This document shows positions 23,975 to 32,274 of a DNA stretch of 43,962 nt, in pieces. Origin of the DNA: a bacterium (GTDB lineage Bacteria > UBA6262 > WVXT01); contig DATKVN010000021.1 in NCBI GenBank assembly GCA_035530055.1, positions 1 through 43,962 of the forward strand, in the 5' to 3' direction. Positions within the stretch are counted from its first letter, which is position 1. The number at the start of each line of letters is the position of its first letter. The translations under genes and the position numbers were made by a program. Below the pieces are notes generated by a model. The model was not told the origin of the DNA. It did no database searches and saw only the letters and a list, made by a program, of their open reading frames with translations.

Positions 23975-25216
23975 TTGGCTAAAAATAAGATTTACATTAT
24001 TGACGTAACTAATAGAGACGGTGTGCAGACTGCCATGCTCGGTTTGGCCAAGTTAGAGAAGACGATGATCAATATCTATCTCAACGAAATGGGTATCTAT
24101 CAGAGCGAGTTTGGCTTTCCCGCAACTCGCCACGAGACCAGTTATCTCAATGCCAATCTGGAACTGGCGGAAATGGGAGTGCTCAAACCGATAATCCTTT
24201 CCGGCTGGATTAGAGCAATCAAGAAAGACGTGGAAGATGCTACTCGACTAACCAGAGTAAAACATCTGAATCTCTCCATCTCCACTTCCCATCAGATGGT
24301 GCGGGGCAAATTCGAAGGTAGGAAGGGAAGGGAAGACATCCTTAAAATGATGACTGAAGCCTGCGATAGTGCTAAAGAAAAGGGAATGGAAACATTTGGC
24401 GTCAATGCCGAGGACGCATCCCGCACTGACGAGGAATATTTAGTCAGGTTCGCCCAGTCAGCAAAGGAACACGGCGCCTGTCGCATCCGTTATTGTGACA
24501 CCTTAGGGTATGATGACCCCTTCAGTATATATGAAAAGGTCAAACTCTTAGCTGAAGAAGTCAAATTACCAGTTGAACTACACTGCCATAACGACCTGGG
24601 AATGGCAGTAGCTTGCTCAGTGGCTGGGGCCAAAGCTGCCATCGATGGTGGAGTAGATGCCTACATCAATACTACTATTAATGGAATGGGAGAAAGGTGT
24701 GGAAATGCTGACCTTATTTCTGTAATTTTAGCTATTAAGAAATCGAGTGGTCTGGAAAATAGATACATTTTAGGCCAGAGAGTAGATGTCTCTTGTGCCT
24801 GGAAGATCGCTAAATATGCCTCATATGCATTTGGTGTTCCCATTCCCATCAACCAGCCAGCAGTGGGCGCAAATGCCTTTGCTCACGAGTCAGGGATACA
24901 TGCTGATGGCGCATTAAAGGACCGCAGAAATTACGAACTTTATGACTTCGAAGAACTGGGCCGGGGAGAGCCGGAAATAATAGAGACGGGAAGACAGATC
25001 ACTGCCGGCGAGTATAGCGGGATTAAGGGATTCAGGAATGTCTACGGAAAATTAGAGGTAAAATTTAAGGACGATAAAGAAGCAAGAAAAATCCTGGAAC
25101 TTGTCCGTTACGCCAATGTGCACACCCAGAAGCCTCTCACCGCCGGGGAGCTTCGCTTTATAGCCAAATATCCGGAACAGGCGAGGAAGATATTGACAGT
25201 TGTGCCCCTGGGATAA
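23975..25216 (+). CDS. Homocitrate synthase / isopropylmalate synthase family enzyme
   Basis: An HMGL-type TIM barrel condensing acetyl-CoA with a 2-oxo acid. Diagnostic motifs are DVTNRDGVQT (metal and substrate site), HCHNDLGMAVA, INTTINGMGERCGNADL and NAFAHESGIHADG. The pattern without the long C-terminal regulatory domain of LeuA fits NifV/homocitrate-synthase-like proteins, but substrate choice (2-oxoglutarate, pyruvate, 2-oxoisovalerate) is not certain. I favour the TTG at 23975 (413 residues), five bases after GGGA; a TTG at 23954 would add seven residues. No lysine- or nitrogenase-pathway neighbours are present. It follows ndk by 67 bases and converges with pckG. Confidence 0.85.
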   Translation: MAKNKIYIIDVTNRDGVQTAMLGLAKLEKTMINIYLNEMGIYQSEFGFPATRHETSYLNANLELAEMGVLKPIILSGWIRAIKKDVEDATRLTRVKHLNLSISTSHQMVRGKFEGRKGREDILKMMTEACDSAKEKGMETFGVNAEDASRTDEEYLVRFAQSAKEHGACRIRYCDTLGYDDPFSIYEKVKLLAEEVKLPVELHCHNDLGMAVACSVAGAKAAIDGGVDAYINTTINGMGERCGNADLISVILAIKKSSGLENRYILGQRVDVSCAWKIAKYASYAFGVPIPINQPAVGANAFAHESGIHADGALKDRRNYELYDFEELGRGEPEIIETGRQITAGEYSGIKGFRNVYGKLEVKFKDDKEARKILELVRYANVHTQKPLTAGELRFIAKYPEQARKILTVVPLG

Positions 25217-25240
25217 AGATACGCTGGAGGATAAATTCTT

Positions 25241-27094
25241 CTATTTCTTATTTTTTACTTTGTTTAGCCTCTGTTTCTGTTCTTCCAGAACTTTAAATAC
25301 TATGTCCGGCGTATCAGGAACCTTCTTTTTATAAATATTAATTAACCTATCAATCTTAGCCAGGTTTTCTTTAACCCTCAAAACGAACTGTTCCCTGTAA
25401 CTTTCTTGAGAGTAATCCTTGTTAAGAATCTCCTTAAAAAGTCTTTTGAGGTCCTGATACTTTGGTATTAGACCAGTGGGAGTTTCCACGGCTTCCACTT
25501 CCTTATGGACACGTAGCTCCATCCACTTAAGCCAGACCTTCTTGTCACACTTGCTATTCAAAAAGTTTCCCTGCGCATCTTTAAGAAAATAGTTCACGGA
25601 AAAGATAGTAGGGGGATTTTTTAACCCCTTGCCAAAGTTCAGATTATCCTGTACGTACCTGGCAATAGGTATAGAAAGAAAATCTAAGTTGGCCATGGGA
25701 TTATGTATCCTGACACCTTCTTTACCTAAGGTTGCCGCGGTAGTCTCTGATTCCAGACCGGCGCCTTTGGTTATTATACCGTGTACCCAGTCGAAGGATT
25801 CTTCCACAGGGACCCACGTATCGTGGTCCCTGCCTCCGTATACAATTCCTTCTATAACTACTCCTTCCCGATTGTCTATTTGCGCATCCATATTCTTAAG
25901 AAGCTTCAACTCAACGGTAAAGCGGGCATTGGGATGTGATGGATTTATCTCACGACCTTTAGCATCTTTTTTACCCGGTCTCCATTCTCCCGAATAATTA
26001 ATCCCCCGCGGGGGAATTTCTCCATCCTTGCCAATCCAGTAAGTGTCACCTTCTTCAGTCACCAGAACATTGGAGAATATTATCTGGCCCGGACTGTTCA
26101 GTACTCCCCATAATACAGGGTCGTCTACTGAATTCACGTTCTGAATTATGCCAAAAATTCCATTTTCCACATTGACTGCGCGAACCATACCGTCTTTATT
26201 TCTGAGATAAGCTATGTCATCTCCCACTACCGTCTCATTTTCTAATAATGCGGTAGCCGTTTTCCCGCAAAGAGAAGGAAAAGCACCAGTAAAGTAAGTA
26301 ACCCTGTTATTGGGCCCGTGCACTCCCATAATAAACATATGCTCTGTCAACCAGCCTTCCTTTGACGCCAAAGTTATGCTCAGGCGCATAGCCAGCTTTT
26401 TTAATCCTATTGTATTGCCCCCATACTGGGTATTCATACTATATACGATGTCTTCTTCAGTATCAATGTATATCCTGCGTTTTTCGATATTCTTACTCAC
26501 ATTATTTTCCAGCTCTCCTTCTGAATGGACGAACTTGAAGAACCTTTCAGAAGGACCCAATCTAACGAATTCTTCATAACCTCCCCGGTAGAGCAACTGC
26601 TCACTATGGCCAACATAGGCCGAATCAGTAAGCTGGACGCAAGGTATGGAGAACTCAGAACCACAAGGACCCAGACAGAAGAAAAGCACGTATAACTTAT
26701 GCCCTTTCATAATATCTTTAAGAATCGTATTAATCTCTTTAAGTCCCTCCTGTTTATCAATTAGATTCAAATTTGGACCTAAATCGGCACCTTTAGATAA
26801 AAGGTACTTAGTGTTCTTTTTGTCTCTTGCCTGGTCATAATATCCATCAAAGTGAACGGTCTGTCCAGGCACAGCAAGCATCCTCTCTTCACCAGTTCTT
26901 ATTGCTTCCTGCTCGATATATATTCTGTCTTCCGCTGAGTCAGTGCAGATAAAAACAGTATCAGGATTGCATAGTTCTATATACTTGGCAACGAATTGCA
27001 GAAGTTTGGGATTCTCTATCCTGGCAAGTTTGCCAAAGTCTTTTTCACTTAATCTGGTTTTAAATAAGTTTGTTGTATCCTTTGTTGTATCCAT
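25241..27094 (-). CDS. pckG: Phosphoenolpyruvate carboxykinase (GTP)
   Basis: The 617-residue enzyme interconverts oxaloacetate and phosphoenolpyruvate plus CO2 using GTP/GDP. Family features are FFCLGPCGSEFSIPCVQLTDS, the P-loop AFPSLCGKTA near residues 271-280 with the reactive cysteine in CGK, VVGDDIAYLRN, and INYSGEWRPG in the GTPase-type carboxykinase. The length is usual for the GTP class and unlike the ATP class. The ATG starts 14 bases after the CsgG-like gene with no strong ribosome site. It probably serves gluconeogenesis or anaplerotic flux. Confidence 0.95.
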   Translation of the reverse strand: MDTTKDTTNLFKTRLSEKDFGKLARIENPKLLQFVAKYIELCNPDTVFICTDSAEDRIYIEQEAIRTGEERMLAVPGQTVHFDGYYDQARDKKNTKYLLSKGADLGPNLNLIDKQEGLKEINTILKDIMKGHKLYVLFFCLGPCGSEFSIPCVQLTDSAYVGHSEQLLYRGGYEEFVRLGPSERFFKFVHSEGELENNVSKNIEKRRIYIDTEEDIVYSMNTQYGGNTIGLKKLAMRLSITLASKEGWLTEHMFIMGVHGPNNRVTYFTGAFPSLCGKTATALLENETVVGDDIAYLRNKDGMVRAVNVENGIFGIIQNVNSVDDPVLWGVLNSPGQIIFSNVLVTEEGDTYWIGKDGEIPPRGINYSGEWRPGKKDAKGREINPSHPNARFTVELKLLKNMDAQIDNREGVVIEGIVYGGRDHDTWVPVEESFDWVHGIITKGAGLESETTAATLGKEGVRIHNPMANLDFLSIPIARYVQDNLNFGKGLKNPPTIFSVNYFLKDAQGNFLNSKCDKKVWLKWMELRVHKEVEAVETPTGLIPKYQDLKRLFKEILNKDYSQESYREQFVLRVKENLAKIDRLINIYKKKVPDTPDIVFKVLEEQKQRLNKVKNKK

Positions 27095-27108
27095 GGTAAT
27101 TATGACTG

Positions 27109-28041
27109 TCAGGGTATCCTCACCACGTCACCCCGCTGGAAGCCTTCTCCTTCCATAATTGTAGCGATAGCATACTTCTTATCTGCTTTTCCTATCTTTA
27201 TCTTACCTGCATAACTCTCTTCGGCGCCCAGGCTAAGTCCTGTCTCCGGGTCGATCAACTCCTCTCCGACTCTGTACACCTCAAAGACCTCTCCTTTTTT
27301 GACCCCGGCCTCTGTTCCCACATTAATATATACGTTACCGTCACTCACCTTGACTATACTGGCCTGCCAGGGAACTGTTTCCATTCTATCCACAATTGCA
27401 TTTACAATCTCATCTATACACCCGCGGGTTGCCTTGCCCAACGGAGTCTTAGTAGAGAACCCACCACCCAGGATGTTGCCAGTCCCAAGAACGCCAGCCA
27501 AGACGACACCGACAGACCTTGCCTTAGCCTCTTTGGTTGTGGCTTCTAAAATTACTCCCGTTGTTGCATCGTACATACGGATATCACAGGCAACATAAGC
27601 ACTGGTCGTGGTGAGGCCAGCTCCTGTCTTCTTTTTCAGAAGAACTCCCCCCACTCCTCCCCGGCTGACTTTTTCCTCAAACTCAGTAACCGCTCCCCTC
27701 ACCAGAACCTGAGCACCCAGTATGTCGCCAATTTTTGCTGCTGTCTCTTTTCTCACTCTTCCTGCCTCACCTAAATCCTGTTCCTTAATCATATCGCTAA
27801 TCGCCTTTCTTTCCACAACAACGAACTCTCCCGTTTCGTGTAAGGCGGTAATAAGCATCTCCGCCATCCCTGAACCAATCTTCCTGTGGGCACGCGGGAC
27901 CTTCACTTCAAAATCAATAACAGCAATTCTCTTTTTCGGACCTTTGTACTTTTCAGCATAAGGCCTCACCCCGGTTTGAGCACAGCCCATAAGGAAGACC
28001 AGTGACAGGATTATAGACTCCTTTAAAAATTTTTTTACCAT
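27109..28041 (-). CDS. CsgG-family outer-membrane lipoprotein
   Basis: A 310-residue lipoprotein from the ATG at 28041 (GGAG five bases before; a GTG two codons upstream overlaps the ribosome site). The lipobox is LMGC at about residues 18-21. The CsgG-type domain includes KRIAVIDFEVK, GSGMAEMLITALHETGEFVVVERKAISDMI (quoted in part) and GAQVLVRGAVTEFEEK, as well as VACDIRMYDATTGVI. A C-terminal portion (about 230-310: VYINVGTEAGVKKGEVFEVYRVGEE) resembles the FlgT-type C-terminal fold. It lies beside an LPP20-type lipoprotein, a pairing that recalls outer-membrane assemblies. Confidence 0.85.
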   Translation of the reverse strand: MVKKFLKESIILSLVFLMGCAQTGVRPYAEKYKGPKKRIAVIDFEVKVPRAHRKIGSGMAEMLITALHETGEFVVVERKAISDMIKEQDLGEAGRVRKETAAKIGDILGAQVLVRGAVTEFEEKVSRGGVGGVLLKKKTGAGLTTTSAYVACDIRMYDATTGVILEATTKEAKARSVGVVLAGVLGTGNILGGGFSTKTPLGKATRGCIDEIVNAIVDRMETVPWQASIVKVSDGNVYINVGTEAGVKKGEVFEVYRVGEELIDPETGLSLGAEESYAGKIKIGKADKKYAIATIMEGEGFQRGDVVRIP

Positions 28042-28082
28042 ATCCACTCCTTTTCTGTCTCTGGTTGTTTAAACTATATTAC

Positions 28083-28694
28083 CTATTGAGAAAGCTTCTT
28101 CAGAATTTGGGTAGCTATTTCTTCTACTCTTTTATTGTTTTCTGCTTTAGCCCCATCCTTGACGCTCTTCAAAGCCCCATCCCTCCACTCAATGTATTCT
28201 TCTTCGGCGATTTCAACTAACTTGTAGCAGTTATAGAAGTACTCTACTCCCTTATCGGTCGGCCTTTCCACTTTTTCGTAATAGGTTTCTTTTGGTTTTA
28301 TACCATGCATCTGATAAATATCCATCATTTTCCCCACAGTCTCGGTCAAAAGCTCGCTTAACTCAGCATCACTAATACCCAATTCACGGGCAGCATCACT
28401 GAACTCTCTCTGAACCTTGCTCTTCATACCGGTGATAATATTCTTGATTACTTCTCCCCTGGCCTTACGGAGAGCCAGAGAGAAATCGGCTTGCCCCTCC
28501 ACCCCGCCACTAAAGGAAAACATGCCCTCCTGAATAGATATTGGTGTGAATATCCACTCCGGCCTAAACTCCTGACTCCTCTCAACTATTCTTTCCTCGC
28601 GAATTATTGCGGGACGTTTCCCGGGACCAGCGCATCCTCCGGTTAAAATTGGGACCAAAAACAAAATTAAACAACAAAAGATTACTCTTCTCAT
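28083..28694 (-). CDS. LPP20-family lipoprotein
   Basis: A 203-residue lipoprotein starting at the ATG at 28694, with a near-perfect AAGGAGGAA ribosome site. The frame is open 21 codons further upstream, but that part is translated repeat sequence. The signal ends in the lipobox TGGC at about residues 18-21. The mature part shows the LPP20 pattern: RPEWIF, FSFSGGVEGQADFSLALRKA, then an Ala/Lys-rich helical region and YFYNCYKLVEI. It precedes the CsgG-like gene by 41 bases. The FlgP/LPP20 group works in envelope complexes; the function here is unknown. Confidence 0.8.
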   Translation of the reverse strand: MRRVIFCCLILFLVPILTGGCAGPGKRPAIIREERIVERSQEFRPEWIFTPISIQEGMFSFSGGVEGQADFSLALRKARGEVIKNIITGMKSKVQREFSDAARELGISDAELSELLTETVGKMMDIYQMHGIKPKETYYEKVERPTDKGVEYFYNCYKLVEIAEEEYIEWRDGALKSVKDGAKAENNKRVEEIATQILKKLSQ

Positions 28695-28734
28695 AAATTC
28701 CTCCTTAAAAATGTGGCTCTGGTAAAAGTTGTCA

Positions 28735-28791
28735 GTAGTGTAGCCCTTTATGGGCATAAAACCCCTGGGCGACCATAAAGGTCGCCCCTAC
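28735..28791. repeat. REP-like double hairpin
   Basis: GTAGTGTAGCCC...GGGC and GGGCGACCATAAAGGTCGCCC are flanked by GTAG and CTAC. It occupies the gap before the LPP20-like gene. A related unit GGGCATAAAGCCCTACAC lies at 33494-33511. Confidence 0.75.
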
Positions 28792-28800
28792 GCGACCAAT

Positions 28801-29520
28801 CTATTCGATATACGAAATAACTACATTAACCCCGCCTCTTTCGTTCTCCACCAGACTAACAGTGTAGTCTTTACCTTCCTTAGAGAAAAAGAGCTGTCCA
28901 ATATCAGCACCTGGCCAATAATCGGCCTTCACCAACCCATAGCCTTCCCCCTCCATCTCGCTTAAATAGAAGGTTACAACTCTATCCATAGAATCGGAGG
29001 TAATAAAATTGAGGGTGGACACATTGTCCTGGCTAGAGGTTCTTACTTCCTTCGCTTCTATATATACAGGAATTCCTTTCACATCTTTTCTGATTTTTCT
29101 CTTTGGAGAGGTAAATTCCTTTTCCTTTAGTGCGCCAGGAACTTTTCTCTTTATCCACACACTATCTTTTTCTTTTATAACCTTATGGGTCAGAATAGAA
29201 AAACGGTCAACAACCCAGGTCTTTAAAGGAAATCTTTTGGCCATCAGATACCAGCCAGCAAAGAATAGAACGACTAAAATAGAAAAGGTCTTTACTATAA
29301 AATTTATCTTCTTCCTTAAAGAGCTCTTGACCTTCTTGGGAATTTCAAATTCTCCTTCCCCTAGAAACTTTTCCTGGGGAGTTTCTTTCTCCTCTTCTTT
29401 CTTTTCCTCTTTCTTTTCAATCTCGGAGATTTTAGATAGAACTTCACCAACGAGAGGGTGGTATAATTTTACCTCTTTCTTTTTAGATTTGTCATCACGC
29501 TTTGGCTCTTCTTCGACCAT
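28801..29520 (-). CDS. Hypothetical single-pass membrane protein next to parB
   Basis: The 239-residue protein has a highly charged cytoplasmic N-terminus (lysine/glutamate-rich, about 1-65), one membrane helix (about 75-93: FSILVVLFFAGWYLM) and an extracytoplasmic C-terminal domain of about 145 residues. The C-terminal portion (DSMDRVVTFYLSEMEGEGYGLV, DIGQLFFSKEGKDYTVSLVE, quoted in part) resembles small alpha/beta domains found in secreted hypothetical proteins. GGGAGG precedes the ATG. It begins 21 bases after parB and is probably co-transcribed. No named family is recognised. Confidence 0.7.
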   Translation of the reverse strand: MVEEEPKRDDKSKKKEVKLYHPLVGEVLSKISEIEKKEEKKEEEKETPQEKFLGEGEFEIPKKVKSSLRKKINFIVKTFSILVVLFFAGWYLMAKRFPLKTWVVDRFSILTHKVIKEKDSVWIKRKVPGALKEKEFTSPKRKIRKDVKGIPVYIEAKEVRTSSQDNVSTLNFITSDSMDRVVTFYLSEMEGEGYGLVKADYWPGADIGQLFFSKEGKDYTVSLVENERGGVNVVISYIE

Positions 29521-29541
29521 TTACAACCTCCCAGAACACTA

Positions 29542-30420
29542 TCAGCTTTTTAATAGTTCAACTATCCTTTCCAAATCTTCCAGAGAATAGTATTCGATTT
29601 CTATCTTACCCCGAACTTTCCCTCCTTCTCCCGGAGAAAACCTGCCAGAACCAGTAGACTTAATCCTCACTTTCGTCCCCAGAATTCTCTGGAGTTCTTC
29701 CTCCAGTTCAACGACCTCGGGACTTTTCTCTTTCCGGGCAACTCTTTTTCCCGAGGGAGTCCGTTTGACTCTCAATCTTTCTACAATATCTTCTGTTTCA
29801 CGTACTGTCAACTTTTCCTTGAGTATCTTCCTGGCCAAGTCTATTCGTTTCTCCTCCTCTGCGATAGAGAGGAGCACCCGGGCATGTCCGGCAGATATAA
29901 GTTTACGGGAAACGAACTCTTTAATCTCCTCAGGCAAATTGATAAGTCTCAAAATATTGGCAACCGTTGACCTGGTCTTTCCTAAATGGTCGGCCAATTC
30001 CTGCTGGGTTAAATTGAACTCCTTCATCAACCTCTCAAAAGCTGTAGCTTCTTCTATGGAATTCAGATCCTCTCTCTGGATATTCTCAATTAGAGATATC
30101 TCGAACATCTCTCTATCAGTAACTCTCTTGACCACTGCTGGAATCTCTTTCAACTCTGCCATTTTGGCTGCCCACCAGCGCCTCTCTCCGGCTACCAGTT
30201 GGTAGTTCTCTCCTGAGGGAGAAACAATTATCGGTTGAACTACACCCTTTCTCTTTATAGAATTCGCTAACTCCTTTAACTTTCCCTGGTCGAATTGCAT
30301 CCTGGACTGGTATTTATTAGGTTTTATCTTATTAATATCAATACTTACAACTTCCACGGGAGCTACCCGGGATACCTTGGGAATTAGTGCTTCTATGCCC
30401 TTACCCAGTGCTTTACGCAT
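29542..30420 (-). CDS. parB: Chromosome partitioning protein ParB
   Basis: This 292-residue CTPase and DNA clamp binds parS and loads on chromosomal DNA near the origin. Motifs in order: N-terminal ParA-activating peptide (RKALGKGIEALIPK), ParB/Srx domain with LVAGERRWWAAKMAEL (the GERR CTP-binding motif), SLIENIQREDLNSIEEA, the HTH region LTQQELADHLGKTRSTVANIL, and a C-terminal dimer domain. It is preceded by GGGGAGG and lies 19 bases after parA. Two matching parS sites occur at 33.2-33.4 kb. Confidence 0.97.
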   Translation of the reverse strand: MRKALGKGIEALIPKVSRVAPVEVVSIDINKIKPNKYQSRMQFDQGKLKELANSIKRKGVVQPIIVSPSGENYQLVAGERRWWAAKMAELKEIPAVVKRVTDREMFEISLIENIQREDLNSIEEATAFERLMKEFNLTQQELADHLGKTRSTVANILRLINLPEEIKEFVSRKLISAGHARVLLSIAEEEKRIDLARKILKEKLTVRETEDIVERLRVKRTPSGKRVARKEKSPEVVELEEELQRILGTKVRIKSTGSGRFSPGEGGKVRGKIEIEYYSLEDLERIVELLKS

Positions 30421-30439
30421 TCCTATTACCTCCCCAAAC

Positions 30440-31231
30440 TCAACTCTCTGACTCCTCTTCTATTTCCACTCCGTTCCTCTTCAGGAACTCTCGAGTCAAT
30501 GAAAGGTACGACTGTGCACCTTTCGAATCTTTACTATATAGAATAACAGGTTTCCCAAAACCCGGAGCCTCAGCCAGCCGCACATTTCTGGGAATTTTTG
30601 TCTGATAGACCGCCTGTTTAAAGAACTTACTTACTTCCTCAACTACCTGGGAAGAGAGGTTGACTCGGCCATCAAACATAGTTAAAAGAACCCCTTCGAT
30701 CTGCAATCTGGGATTCAAATTCTCTCTTACCAGCCTCAATGTATTCATTAGTTGGCCAAGACCTTCCAGAGCATAATATTCACACTGGATGGGAATAATT
30801 ACTGAATGGGCTGCGGTCAGCGAGTTAATTGTGAGAAGCCCCAGGGAAGGTGGGCAATCGAGGAGAATATACTTGTAGAGGTTACCCAATCCATTGAGTG
30901 CTCTCTTTAGCCTTGTCTCCCGGGAGATAAGTCCCACGAGCTCCACTTCTGCTCCAATCAAATCTACATTTGCTGGGACTAAATCGAGCCAGTCAATCTC
31001 AGTGGAAACGAGGATATTTTCAATCGAGGCTTTTTCCAAAAGCACTTCATAGATAGTATGTTTAACTTTATCCTTTTCCATCCCCAGACCACTCGTAGTA
31101 TTTGACTGAGAATCCATATCGATAAGGAGTGTCTCCTGCCCATAATGTGCCAGGCAGCTAGAGAGGTTAATAGCCGTTGTGGTCTTCCCCACTCCTCCCT
31201 TCTGATTTGCAATTGCCACAATCTTTGCCAT
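30440..31231 (-). CDS. parA: Chromosome partitioning ATPase ParA (Soj)
   Basis: The 263-residue MinD/ParA-type ATPase has the deviant Walker A KGGVGKTT at 11-18, DMDSQSNTTSGLG (switch I region) and LLDCPPSLGLLTINSLTAA (Walker B/switch II). It drives segregation of ParB-parS complexes. GGAG lies six bases upstream of the ATG. A palindromic repeat precedes it. Confidence 0.97.
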   Translation of the reverse strand: MAKIVAIANQKGGVGKTTTAINLSSCLAHYGQETLLIDMDSQSNTTSGLGMEKDKVKHTIYEVLLEKASIENILVSTEIDWLDLVPANVDLIGAEVELVGLISRETRLKRALNGLGNLYKYILLDCPPSLGLLTINSLTAAHSVIIPIQCEYYALEGLGQLMNTLRLVRENLNPRLQIEGVLLTMFDGRVNLSSQVVEEVSKFFKQAVYQTKIPRNVRLAEAPGFGKPVILYSKDSKGAQSYLSLTREFLKRNGVEIEEESES

Positions 31232-31250
31232 AAGATACTCCTGCTACAAA

Positions 31251-31328
31251 TGTCATCGCGAGCGACTGAAAGGAGCGTGGCAATCTCCTTATGAACTACG
31301 AGATTGCTTCACTTCGTTCGCAATGACA
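31251..31328. repeat. TGTCATCGCGAG...CAATGACA palindromic repeat upstream of parA
   Basis: A 78-bp interrupted palindrome: TGTCATCGCGAGCG and GGCAATCTC on one side face GAGATTGCTTC and CGTTCGCAATGACA on the other. Repeats of this look are known from many bacterial genomes as dispersed intergenic palindromes. The rest of the gap (31329-31387) is A+T-rich with no visible gene. Confidence 0.8.
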
Positions 31329-31387
31329 GAAAAAGTATTGTTTTAAAAATATTAGCAAAAAAATTAAAAATATACAATACAAAAAAT

Positions 31388-32128
31388 TTATCTAATCGGC
31401 CTTTTGGCCGGCACTCCTGGCCTCCGCGGATAATCTTCCGGCGTCTTCTCCACCTTATCCATCACTACCAGATTTCTCTCTAATTCTTCTCCTCTCAATG
31501 GTAACTTATAAGGTATAACCTTATTTATTCTCCCGCCCAGAACTTCTATCGCTTTACCTGCTTTCTGGAGTTCACCCTTAATCTCTCGACCCTTTTGGGA
31601 AATGAAAATCCCTCCAACCCTAACGAAAGGGAGACAGTATTCAGCAAGGATAGCTAAATTACTAACTGCCCTGGATACCGCTAGATCATACTTCTCCCTG
31701 TACTCCCCATTCCTTCCGTATTCTTCCGCTCTTCCGTGAATTACCTCTAAACTCCTTTCAAAACCCAGTTTACCAGAGATATAACGCATGAATTCTACCT
31801 TTTTCATTGTCGCCTCAAGCAAAGTTAGCTCGAATCTTGGCTGATAAATCTTTAGCGGTATCCCGGGAAATCCTGCTCCTGAACCGATATCTATAATTTT
31901 TCTTATCTTTTGATAAATTTTAGATGGAACTCCTAACAGGCAGAAGAGAGAATCTATAAAATGTTTAACTAAAACCTCTTCCTCTCCATTTATGGCAGTG
32001 AGATTAACCTTTCTGTTCCATTCCTGGAGTTCTTGCAAAAATAGGAGGAACTTTCCTATCTGGTCCTTATTGAGCTCTATCCCTGCTTGTTTAGCTCTTT
32101 TTTGCAACGAGGTAGCTAACCCATCCAT
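31388..32128 (-). CDS. rsmG: 16S rRNA (guanine-527-N7)-methyltransferase RsmG
   Basis: The SAM-dependent enzyme methylates G527 of 16S rRNA. The motifs WNRKVNLTAI, KHFIDSLFCL and IIDIGSGAGFPGIPLKIY (SAM site) are present, with SRAVSNLAILAEYCLPFV later. I start at the ATG at 32128 (246 residues; AAGGGA six bases upstream). An ATG nine codons earlier lacks a ribosome site and lies at the edge of repeat sequence. Placement next to parA/parB is the classic origin-proximal order. Confidence 0.95.
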   Translation of the reverse strand: MDGLATSLQKRAKQAGIELNKDQIGKFLLFLQELQEWNRKVNLTAINGEEEVLVKHFIDSLFCLLGVPSKIYQKIRKIIDIGSGAGFPGIPLKIYQPRFELTLLEATMKKVEFMRYISGKLGFERSLEVIHGRAEEYGRNGEYREKYDLAVSRAVSNLAILAEYCLPFVRVGGIFISQKGREIKGELQKAGKAIEVLGGRINKVIPYKLPLRGEELERNLVVMDKVEKTPEDYPRRPGVPAKRPIR

Positions 32129-32159
32129 AAGAGTTCCCTTGGAGACATCCACCATATGA

Positions 32160-32270
32160 GGCAGAGCGAAGCTCTCTAGCTACAATATTTGAAAGATAGT
32201 AATGTGGAGTCCCCCGATGAAATCGGGAGTCGATTACATCCCTCCCTTTCGGGAGGACTCCAGACCTTTC
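32160..32270. repeat. Intergenic palindromes between patatin gene and rsmG
   Basis: Contains GCAGAGCGAAGCTCTC with TAGCTAC, the hairpin TCCCCCGATGAAATCGGGAG (GATTTCATC-type), and CCTCCCTTTCGGGAGG followed by ACTCCAGACC, the third being the repeat also at 6678 and 42522. No coding content is seen. Confidence 0.75.
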
Positions 32271-32274
32271 TACA

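Noticed and set aside
27066-27094. Short TTGTTGTATCC direct repeat at the start of pckG
   Set aside because: It encodes the two DTT segments at the start of the protein (MDTTKDTTN) and is too short to mean more.
28695-28757. N-terminal extension of the LPP20-like lipoprotein
   Set aside because: It would place 21 residues before the signal peptide and derives from a REP-like repeat; AAGGAGG marks the internal ATG.
29009-29590. Plus-strand ORF of 193 codons opposite the membrane protein and parB end
   Set aside because: Its Ser/Phe-rich translation is typical of the complement of a Lys/Glu-rich gene, and the minus-strand frame has a good ribosome site.
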